62,008 nt of DNA from JAPWJZ01 sp035626855 (GTDB taxonomy: Bacteria; Pseudomonadota; Alphaproteobacteria; Micavibrionales; UBA2020), in assembly GCA_035626855.1 (NCBI GenBank), contig DASPMW010000086.1, positions 1 to 62,008 on the forward strand, in the 5' to 3' direction. This document shows, one piece after another, positions 34,411 through 43,854 of this stretch. The translations under genes and the position numbers were made by a program. The stretch's first letter is position 1. The number at the start of each line of letters is the position of its first letter. The notes under the pieces were generated by a model, which ran no database searches, had not been told where the DNA came from, and saw only the letters and a program-made list of their open reading frames with translations.

Positions 34411-34440
34411 AAAAGCCCGGAATTTCTTCCGGGCTTTTTT
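34411..34440. terminator. Bidirectional intrinsic terminator between ettA and mlaC
   Basis: The arms AAAAGCCCGGAA and TTCCGGGCTTTT enclose a TTTC loop, with T-rich ends on both strands. It ends ettA (plus) and the lptF-lptG-mlaA-mlaC unit (minus). Confidence 0.9.
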
Positions 34441-34458
34441 CTTGCGCGTGAGCGCAGT

Positions 34459-35064
34459 CTACTTCCCGGCGGGTTTGCCGGCGCGCTGGCGCAGCACCTC
34501 GATCAGCCCGTCAACGCCCTTGTCGTTCAGGACTGTGCGGAAATCGTCGCGCTGGGTCAGGCTCATGCTGATATTCTCGACCACCACATCGACGACCTTC
34601 ATGCCGCCATCTTTCTTGCGCACACGCCAGTCGACCATCACGGCGGGGCCATCCTTTTGGAGGATCTGGCTTTTGACGAGGCTGTCGCTATCCGAGACCG
34701 CGCTGGAGCCGGTGACCTTGAACGACTGGCCGGAATAATCGGCGAAGCGCTTGGTATAGGTCGCGACGATCATATCCTCGAACAGCGACATATATTGCGA
34801 CTTCTGGGCAGGGGTTGCGGTCTTCCAGCCGTTGCCCATCACGAAGCGGCCGATCGTCTGGATATCGAAGTTCTCGCGCAGCAGGCTGCGCACGCGCTGG
34901 GCGCGCACATTCGCGGCGAGGTCCTTGGCGGTCAGCGAGGTCAGCGCCTTGTCGCCGAGGCCCTGCACGAACTGCGCGGCGGGGCTGCCATCGGTCTTGG
35001 CGGCGAGAACGGGGGTGGCAAAGGCGAGGAGCGCAAGGGCCGCAAGGGCGAGAGCGATACGCAT
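34459..35064 (-). CDS. mlaC: MlaC-family periplasmic phospholipid shuttle
   Basis: A 201-residue protein with a signal peptide (MRIALALAALALLAFATPVLAA). It has the MlaC/Ttg2D pattern: LRENFDIQTIGRFVMGNGWKTATPAQKSQYMSLFEDMIVATYTKRFADYSGQSF. MlaC carries phospholipids between the outer-membrane MlaA-porin complex and the inner-membrane MlaFEDB transporter. mlaA lies just upstream on the same strand; mlaFED are not in the window. Complete in length. The shared terminator follows its stop. Confidence 0.9.
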   Translation of the reverse strand: MRIALALAALALLAFATPVLAAKTDGSPAAQFVQGLGDKALTSLTAKDLAANVRAQRVRSLLRENFDIQTIGRFVMGNGWKTATPAQKSQYMSLFEDMIVATYTKRFADYSGQSFKVTGSSAVSDSDSLVKSQILQKDGPAVMVDWRVRKKDGGMKVVDVVVENISMSLTQRDDFRTVLNDKGVDGLIEVLRQRAGKPAGK

Positions 35065-35101
35065 GGTGTTTTCTTCTTTCTCCGCCTTTTTGAAAGGCTT
35101 G

Positions 35102-35881
35102 TTAGTTGTTGTCGTAGTCCGGGATCGACGCGCTGTCGCCGGCCTTTTCGTCGCGGATGAGCGACTGGCGTTTCTGGCTGTAGGCGCTGCGCACGGCCGC
35201 GTAGTAATCGAGGCTGTTCGCGCGCAGGTCCTCGACCGCTCTCACGAGGCGGGCGCGGGTATCGAGGCCTTCAACGCCGACGCGGGTGTAGTAGATCCAG
35301 TCATTGTCGGTGTCATGCGCCCAGATGCGCACAGGGTCAGCGAGACCGTCCGCGACCATGCCGCCGGTGTCACGCAGCGAGGAGGGGCCGACGATCGGGA
35401 GGACGAGGTAGAAGCCGTCGCCCAGGCCCCAGACGGCCAGGGTCTGGCCGAAATCTTCGGGTTCATAGGGAAGGCCCTGCGCCGATGCGACATCGACCAG
35501 GCCGCCGATGCCGGCGGTGGTGTTGATGATGAAGCGCGCGGTCGCGACGCCGGCGCCCTTGAGGTCGCCCTGCAGCAGCTGGTTGCCCACGATGAGGGGC
35601 GAGCGCAGGTTGTGCATGAAGTTCTGCACGCCGTCGCGGAAGAAGGAGGGAAGCAGGAAGTTATAGGCCTTGGCAACGGGTTCGATGATCGCGATATCGA
35701 CGATGTTGTTGAACGCGAAAATGCCCCGGTTCATGCCCTCGAGCGGGTCGTTGATACCGGTCTTGTACCCGGTTTCCGGGTTCACGGAGCGCGCGCAGGC
35801 GCTCGACCCGAACGCCAGCAGGACGCAAAGGCCCGCGGTCATGAGTTTACGGCTAACACCCTGTGCCCAAATCGTATTCAT
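35102..35881 (-). CDS. mlaA: MlaA (VacJ) outer-membrane lipoprotein
   Basis: A 259-residue lipoprotein with lipobox GSSAC. It has VacJ signatures: DPLEGMNRGIFAFNNIVD, FFRDGVQNFMHNLRSPL, NTTAGIGGLVDVA and the PSSLRDTGG segment. It removes phospholipids from the outer leaflet of the outer membrane and passes them to MlaC. The ATG at 35879-35881 has GGAAG about nine bases upstream. lptG ends 64 bases upstream and mlaC follows 37 bases downstream, all on the minus strand. Confidence 0.92.
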   Translation of the reverse strand: MNTIWAQGVSRKLMTAGLCVLLAFGSSACARSVNPETGYKTGINDPLEGMNRGIFAFNNIVDIAIIEPVAKAYNFLLPSFFRDGVQNFMHNLRSPLIVGNQLLQGDLKGAGVATARFIINTTAGIGGLVDVASAQGLPYEPEDFGQTLAVWGLGDGFYLVLPIVGPSSLRDTGGMVADGLADPVRIWAHDTDNDWIYYTRVGVEGLDTRARLVRAVEDLRANSLDYYAAVRSAYSQKRQSLIRDEKAGDSASIPDYDNN

Positions 35882-35945
35882 CAATCCGTACTTCCGTATA
35901 AAAATCTGCCCAATTTCACTTTATCTTGTTCCAATTACTCAATCC

Positions 35946-37037
35946 TTAACCGTCCTCGAGATGCAGCAGGGCGGTCGCGCCCAGCAGCAGACTCACGACG
36001 GCGGGTGTCCAGGCTGCGAGATATGCAGGAATTTTCTGGGAAACGCCAAAGGCACTGAGCATTGAGTCCATGAAGAATACAAAGAATCCAACGGCTACGC
36101 CAAGGCCTATCAGGGCACCCGCCCCCCCGAATCTTGGCGGCCGTAGCGAAAATGTCGCAGCCAGCAGCACCATTGCCATGAAAAAGAACGGTTGCGCGAG
36201 CAGGGAGTGGAAACGGATATGCAGCCGGGTTGCGGGGAAGCCGGTCTCTTCCATAATACGGATATATTCCGGGATGCTCCAAAACGAAATGCTGTCAGGC
36301 GAGGCGAATGATTCTTCGATCTTGGTGGCCGTCAGCTCTGTCTTCAGGGTTTCCGTTTTGGCGCGGCTCGGGCCGTTGCGGTCATTCGCAAGCGGGCTGG
36401 TGATTTCCCAAAAGCCGTCGCGCAGATAGGCAAGCGGGCTGTCGATGCGGCGGCGGAAATTATCCTCCTTGTCGAAGAAAAACACGATAACGTCCGACAG
36501 GCGCCATTCCTTCTGCTCGAAGCTTGCGGCGTGGAGAAGGGCGTAGCCGTCCTCGGTCGGCTGGCGCAGCCATATCCCCGTGCGCAGCACGGCGACCAGA
36601 CTATGCTTCGCCTTCAGGTGCTCATTTTCCATCTGGTCGAACTTCGCAGCCAGCACTGCCGAGACTGGGTTGATGATGGTGGTCACGATCAACCCGAAAC
36701 CCAGCGCCGCCGCCATCATTGGGAACAGGAACTGCCAGGCGGAAATGCCGGAGGAGCGGATGACGACCAACTCGTGCGTCTTGTTCAGCCGCCAGCACGT
36801 ATAGATCGACCCGAACAGCACCGCAAAGGGCAGCACCCGCTCCGCGTATTGCGGCACAGACAGCAGCGACATACGGAGGACGAGGCCGAAGCTGACATCC
36901 GGCAGGGGGGAGGAGCGGCGCAGCAGCTCGATCGAATTGATGACGAATACAATGCCGACCAGCAGCAGGGAAATCATCAGCACGTTGAACAGGAAATTGC
37001 GCCCGATGTAGCGGAACAAGGTCGGCGACGTGATCAT
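35946..37037 (-). CDS. lptG: LPS export permease LptG
   Basis: A 363-residue inner-membrane protein of the YjgP/YjgQ family. Three N-terminal helices, a periplasmic beta-jellyroll domain (about 130-270) and three C-terminal helices. It starts TLFRYIGRNFLFNVLMISLLLVGIVFV, and TCWRLNKTHELVVIRSSGISAWQF is the coupling-helix region that contacts LptB. With LptF and LptB it extracts LPS from the inner membrane. The start overlaps the lptF stop (ATGA). Confidence 0.93.
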   Translation of the reverse strand: MITSPTLFRYIGRNFLFNVLMISLLLVGIVFVINSIELLRRSSPLPDVSFGLVLRMSLLSVPQYAERVLPFAVLFGSIYTCWRLNKTHELVVIRSSGISAWQFLFPMMAAALGFGLIVTTIINPVSAVLAAKFDQMENEHLKAKHSLVAVLRTGIWLRQPTEDGYALLHAASFEQKEWRLSDVIVFFFDKEDNFRRRIDSPLAYLRDGFWEITSPLANDRNGPSRAKTETLKTELTATKIEESFASPDSISFWSIPEYIRIMEETGFPATRLHIRFHSLLAQPFFFMAMVLLAATFSLRPPRFGGAGALIGLGVAVGFFVFFMDSMLSAFGVSQKIPAYLAAWTPAVVSLLLGATALLHLEDG

Positions 37038-38185
37038 GATGCGGCCTCCATCCGGCGGCTGCGCTGCGCGTTGAAGTGTCTGAGGACAGCCATTATCTGC
37101 TGTTCGCCGCGGAAATTTAACGCGTAAAACCCAACAAAAATGGGCAAAAACACCGACAAATACAGCAGCGGCGCAAGCTCGAGATGGCGCCGCGTCGCGC
37201 TTGTCAGGACAAGGTTGGCGGTCATCAGCGCGACAATCACCAGGACCGCAGCCGTGACCTTGCGCCCTTGGCCGCGGCGGTTAAAGGGGCCGATCAGCAG
37301 GATGGCGAGCGCAGGAAGGACGAAGGCGAGCGGCAGCAGCGGGCGCACGAGATCGGCATGCGCTTCGGCGAGGAAAACTTCCCGGCGGTCGCGGTCATAT
37401 TTTTGCGTCAGGTCGGGGTTGAGCAGCTCCGGCAGCGTCCGCTCGCTGTAATCCCGGGCATGCACCCGCGGCCCGCTGTCGAAGGAATTCACCTCGATCA
37501 TGTATTCCGCGAAGTAGAGGCGGGACAGCGCGTTGCTGTTGGGGTCGAGCTGCTGTCGCATGCCTTCCTGCACCACGATCGTCGGCACGTCATGATTGAT
37601 GATCAGCCGGCCGCGCTTGGCCGTGGTCGTGCTGGGCGGTTTGCTCTTGTCGCGATTGTCGTGGATGAGGATGCCCGACAGGTCGCCTGCGTTGCTGCGC
37701 GACCGCACATAGACGGTCAGGTCCTTGCCGAATGTGTTGAAGACGCCCTCCCGCAGCAGGAAGGAGGAATAGCGGGACAGCGCGGTCGCCCGCAGGCTCT
37801 GGATCGCGCCGCTGGTGACTGGCGTCACATAGGTGGTCAGGGCGAACATGACCAGGGTGAAGCCGCCGGCCAGCAGAAGAGCGGGGCGGATCAGCGCGTG
37901 CTGGTCGAAGCCGCAGGCACGCAGGACAATAAGCTCGTTATCCATAATGAAACGGTTATAGACAAACAATGCTGCGATCACGAGAGCGACCGGCAGGATC
38001 GTTTCCAGAAACTTCGGAATGGTCAGCGCGATAAGCTTGATGAAGAGGCCGGGCGGCGCATCGGAGTTTGCCACCAGTTCGAGGATCTTCAGCGACTGCG
38101 TCAGGAGCACGACCATGGTGAGCGCGATCGTCACGAAGACCGTCGCCGATGCCAGGTTTCTCATGAGATAGCGGGTGATCAGCAT
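37034..38185 (-). CDS. lptF: LPS export permease LptF
   Basis: A 383-residue inner-membrane protein with three N-terminal helices, a periplasmic jellyroll domain and three C-terminal helices. MLITRYLMRNLASATVFVTIALTMVVLL starts the protein, and NRFIMDNELIVLRACGFDQHALIRP is the coupling region. It pairs with LptG. The ATG at 38183-38185 was preferred over an upstream ATG at 38218, which adds a non-conserved, non-hydrophobic tail. lptF is divergent from pepA, the same arrangement as in E. coli. Confidence 0.93.
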   Translation of the reverse strand: MLITRYLMRNLASATVFVTIALTMVVLLTQSLKILELVANSDAPPGLFIKLIALTIPKFLETILPVALVIAALFVYNRFIMDNELIVLRACGFDQHALIRPALLLAGGFTLVMFALTTYVTPVTSGAIQSLRATALSRYSSFLLREGVFNTFGKDLTVYVRSRSNAGDLSGILIHDNRDKSKPPSTTTAKRGRLIINHDVPTIVVQEGMRQQLDPNSNALSRLYFAEYMIEVNSFDSGPRVHARDYSERTLPELLNPDLTQKYDRDRREVFLAEAHADLVRPLLPLAFVLPALAILLIGPFNRRGQGRKVTAAVLVIVALMTANLVLTSATRRHLELAPLLYLSVFLPIFVGFYALNFRGEQQIMAVLRHFNAQRSRRMEAAS

Positions 38186-38287
38186 TGCGCAATCTTTGGG
38201 TGGATAATGGTTAACCACCTCTTTATATTTGTGCTCTAAAGTTTTTTAGCCGTTCCCGCCCGAAAAAGGAAGAAAAATAGGTCTGTC

Positions 38288-39781
38288 ATGAAAATCTCGT
38301 TCGACGCCAAAGCCCCCAAATCCGATGCATACATCGCCTTCGCGACCGAAGGCGGCAAGCTGCTGGACGGCGCGCAATGGGCAGATAAAAAGACGGGAGG
38401 CGCGCTTCGCCGCGCGATGGCCGCCGAGAAATTCGAAGGCAAGCGCGCGCAGACGCTGGTGCTTTCGGGCCCGGACGGGCTCCCCTACCGCCATATCGTG
38501 ATTGTCGGCCTCGGCAAACCGGACGACCTGAAGGCGCAGGACCTCGAAAAGGTAGGCGGCACGGTCGTGTCGCTGCTCAACACCCGCAAGGCTGAAACCG
38601 CGGAACTGGCGCTGGCCGGCGTGCGCGCGGGCGATGTCGACGAGAACGAGGCGGCGGTGCGCGTCGCGCTGGGGGCGCTCTTGTCCTCCTACCGCTTCGA
38701 CAAGTACCTGACCAAGGAGCCGCAGGACAAGAAGCCGACCGTGAAGGCGCTCGCCTTTACCGTTCCCCAGCCGCAGAAGGCGCACAAGTTTTTCGATGAA
38801 GCAGATACGTTGGTCGACGCCGTTTACCTGACGCGCGACCTCGTCTCCGAAACGCCGAACCATCTTTATCCGGCGAGCTTCGCTGAAATTATCCGCAGCG
38901 AGCTGGTGCCGCTCGGTGTACGGGTGAAGACGCTTGGCATGAAGGAAATCCAGAAGCTCGGCATGGGCGCGCTGGAAGCGGTCGGCCAGGGCAGCGCGCG
39001 CGAGCCGAAGCTCGTCACCATGGAATATTACGGCGGCAGCAAGAAGGACAAGACCATCTGCTTCGTCGGCAAGGGCGTGACTTTTGATACGGGCGGCATC
39101 TCACTGAAGCCGGGCGCCGGCATGGAAGACATGAAATGGGACATGGCGGGGGCTGCCGCCGTGACCGGCCTTATGTACGCGCTCGCAGCGCGCGGCGCGC
39201 GCGTGAACGTCGTCGGCGTCGTCGCGCTCGCCGAAAACATGCCCTCGGGCAATGCCTGCCGCCCCAGCGATATCGTGACCTCGATGTCGGGACAGACGAT
39301 CGAAATTCTGAACACCGACGCGGAAGGCCGCCTGATCCTCTGCGATGCACTGTGGTATGCGCAGGAAGAATTCCAGCCGACGCATATCGTCGACCTTGCG
39401 ACGCTGACGGGCGCGGTCATCATCGCGCTCGGGCATGAATATGCGGGCCTGTTCTCGAACGATGACGATCTCGCGCAGCAGCTGGCCGATGCCGGGAACT
39501 CGGTCGGCGAGGAACTGTGGCGCCTGCCGCTCAACGATGCCTGGGACAAGGCGATCGACAGCCCGGCTGCGGATATCAAGAACATTTCCGGCGGGCGCGA
39601 TGCGGGCTCGGCAATCGGCGCGCATTTCCTCAAGCGCTTCATCCAGCCGGGCGTCAAATGGGCGCATCTCGACATCGCGGGCGTGGCGTGGAACGCCAAA
39701 GACCGGACAAGCGCGCCGAAGGGCGCTTCGGCCTTCGGCGTCCGCCTGCTCGACCGCTTCGTCGCGGAAAACTTCGAATAA
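38288..39781 (+). CDS. pepA: Leucyl aminopeptidase PepA
   Basis: A 497-residue M17 aminopeptidase. The N-terminal macro-like domain is followed by the catalytic domain with FVGKGVTFDTGGISLKPGAGMEDMKWDM (Lys and Asp metal ligands) and the signature NTDAEGRLILCDALWYA. The hexameric enzyme, with two metal ions, removes N-terminal residues from peptides; in E. coli PepA also binds DNA. It is divergent from lptF, and the order lptF / pepA / holC of E. coli is kept, with the aas-like gene inserted. Confidence 0.95.
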   Translation: MKISFDAKAPKSDAYIAFATEGGKLLDGAQWADKKTGGALRRAMAAEKFEGKRAQTLVLSGPDGLPYRHIVIVGLGKPDDLKAQDLEKVGGTVVSLLNTRKAETAELALAGVRAGDVDENEAAVRVALGALLSSYRFDKYLTKEPQDKKPTVKALAFTVPQPQKAHKFFDEADTLVDAVYLTRDLVSETPNHLYPASFAEIIRSELVPLGVRVKTLGMKEIQKLGMGALEAVGQGSAREPKLVTMEYYGGSKKDKTICFVGKGVTFDTGGISLKPGAGMEDMKWDMAGAAAVTGLMYALAARGARVNVVGVVALAENMPSGNACRPSDIVTSMSGQTIEILNTDAEGRLILCDALWYAQEEFQPTHIVDLATLTGAVIIALGHEYAGLFSNDDDLAQQLADAGNSVGEELWRLPLNDAWDKAIDSPAADIKNISGGRDAGSAIGAHFLKRFIQPGVKWAHLDIAGVAWNAKDRTSAPKGASAFGVRLLDRFVAENFE

Positions 39782-39787
39782 GGGCTG

Positions 39788-39828
39788 CCGGCTTTAGCCG
39801 GTCCTTGTTCTAACCCCGCTACGCGGGG
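39788..39828. repeat. Two adjacent small hairpins between pepA and the aas-like gene
   Basis: CCGGC-TTTA-GCCGG (39788-39801) and CCCCGC-TAC-GCGGGG (39814-39828) lie 7-47 bases after the pepA stop. No T-run follows either arm, so these are not typical terminators. They may be a REP-like element, an mRNA-stabilising structure or a Rho-dependent site. Only one copy is visible in the window. Confidence 0.5.
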
Positions 39829-39863
39829 ACCGTCTTCGCTATTCGAAAGGGCAGAAACAGGGC

Positions 39864-42800
39864 ATGTCTATCCTACATTCACGGCGGTTTCTCCCGCTGT
39901 TCGCAACCCAATTCCTGGGCGCGTTCAACGACAACCTGTTCAAGACGGCGATGGCGATGCTCATCACTTTTCGCCTTGCGACCGAGACGTCAATTCCGCC
40001 GCAAATTCTGGTGACGATCGCGGGAGGGGTATTCATCCTGCCGTTCTTCCTGTTTTCGGCGACCGCCGGGCAGTTCGCCGACAAGCTGGATCGCGCGCAG
40101 ATGGCGCGCTGGGTGAAGGTTGCGGAAATAGGTTTCATGCTGCTGGCCGCCATCGGCTTCCTGAGCCACAGCCTCTTCGTCCTGTTCATCGTGCTGTTTT
40201 GCATGGGCGTGCATTCCGCATTCTTCGGGCCCGTGAAATACGCAATTCTGCCGCAGCACCTTGAGGGCAGGGAACTTCTGAGCGGCAACGCCTATGTCGA
40301 GGCGGGAACGTTCATGGCGATCTTGCTGGGCACGGTCGCGGGCGGGCTACTCATCTCGCATGCCGAACTGGGCGAGCAGATCATCTCGGCCGCCTGCGTG
40401 CTCGTGGCGATCGCCGGATACGCGGCCAGCCGGTTTATTCCGCCCGCGCCCGGGCCGTCGCCGGAGCTCGTCGTCAACCGCAACTTCTGGCAGGAAACGC
40501 GAACGATCCTCGCGGCGACGCAGGAAAACACCGGCGTTTACCGCGCGATACTCGCTATCTCGTGGTTCTGGCTTGTCGGCGCGACATACCTCACGCAGTT
40601 CCCGGCCTTTGCGAAGATCTATCTTGGCGGTGATGAGAGCGTGGTGACGCTGTTGCTGACCCTTTTCTCAGTCGGCATCGCCTGCGGTTCGGTCTTGTGC
40701 TCGCGCCTGCTGAAGGGGCAGGTGCAGGCAACCTATGTGCCGCTGGCGGCGATCGGCATGGCCGCGTTCGGCGTTGACCTGTATTTCGCGGCGAACAATG
40801 CGCTGCCGGCGGGACAGGTTTTGGCAACAGCAGGCAGCTTCCTCGCGCAGCCGGGCAGCTGGCGCATCGTCGCAGATCTCTTCGTCATTGCCCTGTGCGG
40901 CGGCATGTTCGTCGTGCCGCTCTATGCGATCGTGCAAAAACGGACCGACAGCCGCTACATGGCGCGCATGATCGCGGGCCTCAATATCATGAACGCGATG
41001 TTCATGGTGGCATCGTCGATCATCGGCGCCGTGATGCTGAAAGCGGGCGCGAGCATTCCGCAGATTTTCCTCGCCATGGCGCTCATGGATATCCTGGTCG
41101 CTGTCTATATCGTGCAGCTGCTGCCGGACGCGCTGCTGCGCTCCATCTGCCGCGCGATCCTCGGCTGGGCCTATAAGGTCGAGGTGCGCGGGATGGAGAA
41201 CTTCGAAAAGGCTGGCGACCGCGTGCTCATCATCGCCAATCATACCTCATTCCTCGACGCGGCGCTGATCGCCGCTTACCTGCCCGTCAAGGTCACCTTC
41301 GCCGTCAATACGCATATCGCGCGCGCCTGGTGGATGAAGCCGCTGCTGCGGATGGTCGACGCTTACCCCGTCGACCCCACCAATCCGCTTGCGCTGAAGT
41401 CGCTGATCGATGTCGTCAAGAGCGGCAAGACGGGCATGATCTTCCCCGAAGGACGCATTTCCGTCACCGGGTCGCTTATGAAAGTCTACGAGGGCCCAGG
41501 CATGATCGCCGACAAGGCAGGCGCGAAAGTGCTGCCGATCCGCATCGACGGCGCGCAATATACGCCGTTCTCGCGCTCCGCCGGCAAAACCGTGCTGCGT
41601 CGCTTCCCGAAGATCACCCTGACGATCCTGCCGCCGCGCGATTTTGTCCTTCCGGAAGGTGTCTTTGGCCGCCGCCGCCGCCAGCTCGCGGGCGCGCAGC
41701 TTTACGACATGATGTCCCAAATGGTGTTCGATGCATCCGACATCGACAAGCCGCTGCTGACATCGCTGATGGAGGCCTCGCGTCTCTACGGGACAAAAAA
41801 GATTATCGCCGAAGATCCCTTGCGCGAGCCCGTGCGCTACCGCCACCTGATCGCCCGCGCGATGGTGCTGGGCCGCATAATGGAAAAACACCTGACCCTG
41901 GGCGCGCATGCCACCATTCCCGCGGTTGGCGTGCTGCTGCCGAACATGGTGGGAACCTCGATCGTGTTCTTCGCGCTGCATGCCATCCGCAAGGTCCCGG
42001 CGATGATCAACTTCTCGGCCGGCCCTGCGCAGGTCGTGAGCGCCTGCCAGACGGCGTTGATTACCACCGTCATTACGTCGCGCCGCTTCATCGAGATGGG
42101 CAAGATGTCGCCGACGATCGAGGCGATGCAATCCGTTGGTGTCAATTTCCTCTATCTTGAGGACCTGCGCGCGGAAATCGGCTTTCGGGGCAAGCTGACC
42201 GGGCTGTTGGCGCGGTACATGCCCGAAATGGTGGATAGCTTCCGGCGCAAGGCAAGCCCGCACGATCCAGCGGTAATTCTTTTCACCTCCGGCTCCGAGG
42301 GGACGCCGAAGGGCGTTGTGCTGTCGCACCGGAATATCCAATCCAACCGCCACCAGGTCGCCAGCCGCGTGGATTTCGGACCCCAGGATATTGTGTTCAA
42401 CTGCCTGCCGATGTTCCATTCCTTCGGCCTGACGGGCGGCACGCTGCTGCCGATTCTGGGCGGCTTGCGTGCCTTCTATTACCCATCGCCATTGCATTAC
42501 CGCATCGTTCCGGAGCTGATTTACGACACCAATGCCACGATCCTTTTCGGCACTGATACCTTCCTCGCCGGATACGCGCGCTTTGCGCATCCTTATGACT
42601 TTCACGCGATACGCTACGTCTTTGCAGGCGCGGAGAAGCTGAAGGAAGAAACGCGCCGCATCTATGCAGAGAAATACGGCGTGCGGATTTTCGAGGGCTA
42701 TGGCGCCACGGAAACGGCGCCGGTCATTTCGATCAATACGCCGATGCATAACCGCGCGGGGTCGGTGGGCCGCCTGATGCCCGGCGTCGCGCACAGGCTG

Positions 42801-43286
42801 GAGCCCGTCGAGGGCATCGACGCGAATGCCGGCAAGCTGGTCATCCAGGGTCCGAACGTGATGCTTGGCTACCTGAAGGCAGATGCGCCGGGCATCCTGC
42901 AGCCACCCGATGGCGGCTGGTACGATACCGGCGACATTGTCGGGCTGGATGAAGACGGGTTCATCACCATCCAGGGCCGCATGAAGCGCTTCGCCAAGAT
43001 TGCGGGCGAAATGGTGTCGTTGTCGGCTGTCGAGATCGCCCTGCAAAAGCTGTGGCCCGGCAACCAGCATGCCGTCGTCAGCGTCAAGGACGACAAGAAG
43101 GGCGAAAAACTGATCCTGTTTACGACCTATCCGTCCGCGGCGCCCGAGGCGATCTCGGCGCATTTCAAAATGCTGGGCTTGAGCGAGCTTTCGGTGCCGA
43201 AAAAAATCCTGATCTCGGAAATTCCGGTGCTCGGCACGGGCAAGACAGATTATGTGCGGCTGCAGAAAATGGCGGCTGAGGCTTAA
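39864..43286 (+). CDS. Three-domain MFS-acyltransferase-acyl-ACP synthetase (Aas/LplT-type)
   Basis: A 1140-residue protein with three parts. Residues 1-420 are a 12-helix MFS lysophospholipid flippase like LplT (FLGAFNDNLFKTA near the start). Residues 440-630 are a PlsC-type acyltransferase with the HxxxxD motif NHTSFLD (H460, D465) and FPEGR. Residues 650-1140 are an AMP-forming synthetase, with TSGSEGTPKG (808-817) and GYGATETAPV. In E. coli LplT and Aas are separate proteins that flip and re-acylate lysophosphatidylethanolamine; here they are fused, as in several alphaproteobacteria. It sits between pepA and holC and overlaps the stop of the convergent gene by four bases. Confidence 0.9.
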   Translation: MSILHSRRFLPLFATQFLGAFNDNLFKTAMAMLITFRLATETSIPPQILVTIAGGVFILPFFLFSATAGQFADKLDRAQMARWVKVAEIGFMLLAAIGFLSHSLFVLFIVLFCMGVHSAFFGPVKYAILPQHLEGRELLSGNAYVEAGTFMAILLGTVAGGLLISHAELGEQIISAACVLVAIAGYAASRFIPPAPGPSPELVVNRNFWQETRTILAATQENTGVYRAILAISWFWLVGATYLTQFPAFAKIYLGGDESVVTLLLTLFSVGIACGSVLCSRLLKGQVQATYVPLAAIGMAAFGVDLYFAANNALPAGQVLATAGSFLAQPGSWRIVADLFVIALCGGMFVVPLYAIVQKRTDSRYMARMIAGLNIMNAMFMVASSIIGAVMLKAGASIPQIFLAMALMDILVAVYIVQLLPDALLRSICRAILGWAYKVEVRGMENFEKAGDRVLIIANHTSFLDAALIAAYLPVKVTFAVNTHIARAWWMKPLLRMVDAYPVDPTNPLALKSLIDVVKSGKTGMIFPEGRISVTGSLMKVYEGPGMIADKAGAKVLPIRIDGAQYTPFSRSAGKTVLRRFPKITLTILPPRDFVLPEGVFGRRRRQLAGAQLYDMMSQMVFDASDIDKPLLTSLMEASRLYGTKKIIAEDPLREPVRYRHLIARAMVLGRIMEKHLTLGAHATIPAVGVLLPNMVGTSIVFFALHAIRKVPAMINFSAGPAQVVSACQTALITTVITSRRFIEMGKMSPTIEAMQSVGVNFLYLEDLRAEIGFRGKLTGLLARYMPEMVDSFRRKASPHDPAVILFTSGSEGTPKGVVLSHRNIQSNRHQVASRVDFGPQDIVFNCLPMFHSFGLTGGTLLPILGGLRAFYYPSPLHYRIVPELIYDTNATILFGTDTFLAGYARFAHPYDFHAIRYVFAGAEKLKEETRRIYAEKYGVRIFEGYGATETAPVISINTPMHNRAGSVGRLMPGVAHRLEPVEGIDANAGKLVIQGPNVMLGYLKADAPGILQPPDGGWYDTGDIVGLDEDGFITIQGRMKRFAKIAGEMVSLSAVEIALQKLWPGNQHAVVSVKDDKKGEKLILFTTYPSAAPEAISAHFKMLGLSELSVPKKILISEIPVLGTGKTDYVRLQKMAAEA

Positions 43287-43789
43287 AAGCTGAAGCGGGC
43301 GGGCGGGCGCTTGCCGGCGCCCAGTTTTTTCTTGGCCTGCAGCGTAAGCTCTCCGCGCGGGGAAACTGCGAACTTTTTCTCGAAGAGGCCTTCCTGCTCA
43401 AGGACGCGCGCCGTCGCCTGAAAGCCTTCAGCCGCTTCGATGGCAAGAACGCCTTCAAGCCACATGCTTCCCGCGAAATAAAGGCGGAATTTGAGGTAAT
43501 CGGCAATCACTTGCGGCGACAGCGCCAGCGGCGCGCGCTCGTTCAGGTGGTGGATATTGGCGACGGAGCCGTCGAGATTGACGATTTCCGATGGCAGCTT
43601 GACGTACCAGAGTTGGGGCTGTAGCGGCATCGGCTTCACGATCGATACAAGCTGTCCGCCGTGATAAAACGATAGCGGCAGGGTTTCGACGATGCTGTCT
43701 TCCGGGCTGAATTTATAGACCGGCTCGACGCGGTTGATATCGCGCACGAGCTGCAGCTTTTCATCCGATGATGCAGTTTTCCAGTCCAT
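43283..43789 (-). CDS. Unknown protein
   Basis: A 168-residue soluble protein, no family recognised. It contains PLSFYHGGQLVSIVKPMPLQPQLWYVKLPSEIVNLDGSVANIHHLNE and ends in a basic tail (KKKLGAGKRPPARFSF). No signal peptide or membrane helix. It overlaps the aas-like stop and its start lies 65 bases from the divergent holC start. The function is unknown. Confidence 0.65.
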   Translation of the reverse strand: MDWKTASSDEKLQLVRDINRVEPVYKFSPEDSIVETLPLSFYHGGQLVSIVKPMPLQPQLWYVKLPSEIVNLDGSVANIHHLNERAPLALSPQVIADYLKFRLYFAGSMWLEGVLAIEAAEGFQATARVLEQEGLFEKKFAVSPRGELTLQAKKKLGAGKRPPARFSF

Positions 43790-43854
43790 CTGCGCCCTTG
43801 CGCTCCGTCGACGATGACAATAATAATAGGGTATTCAAGAGGTTTCTGACAAGC

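Noticed and set aside
41247..43163. A 638-codon open frame antisense to the aas-like gene
   Set aside because: The reading is an artefact of GC-rich codon use opposite a well-supported gene; its product has no recognisable domain and is very rich in Arg, His, Asp and Gln.
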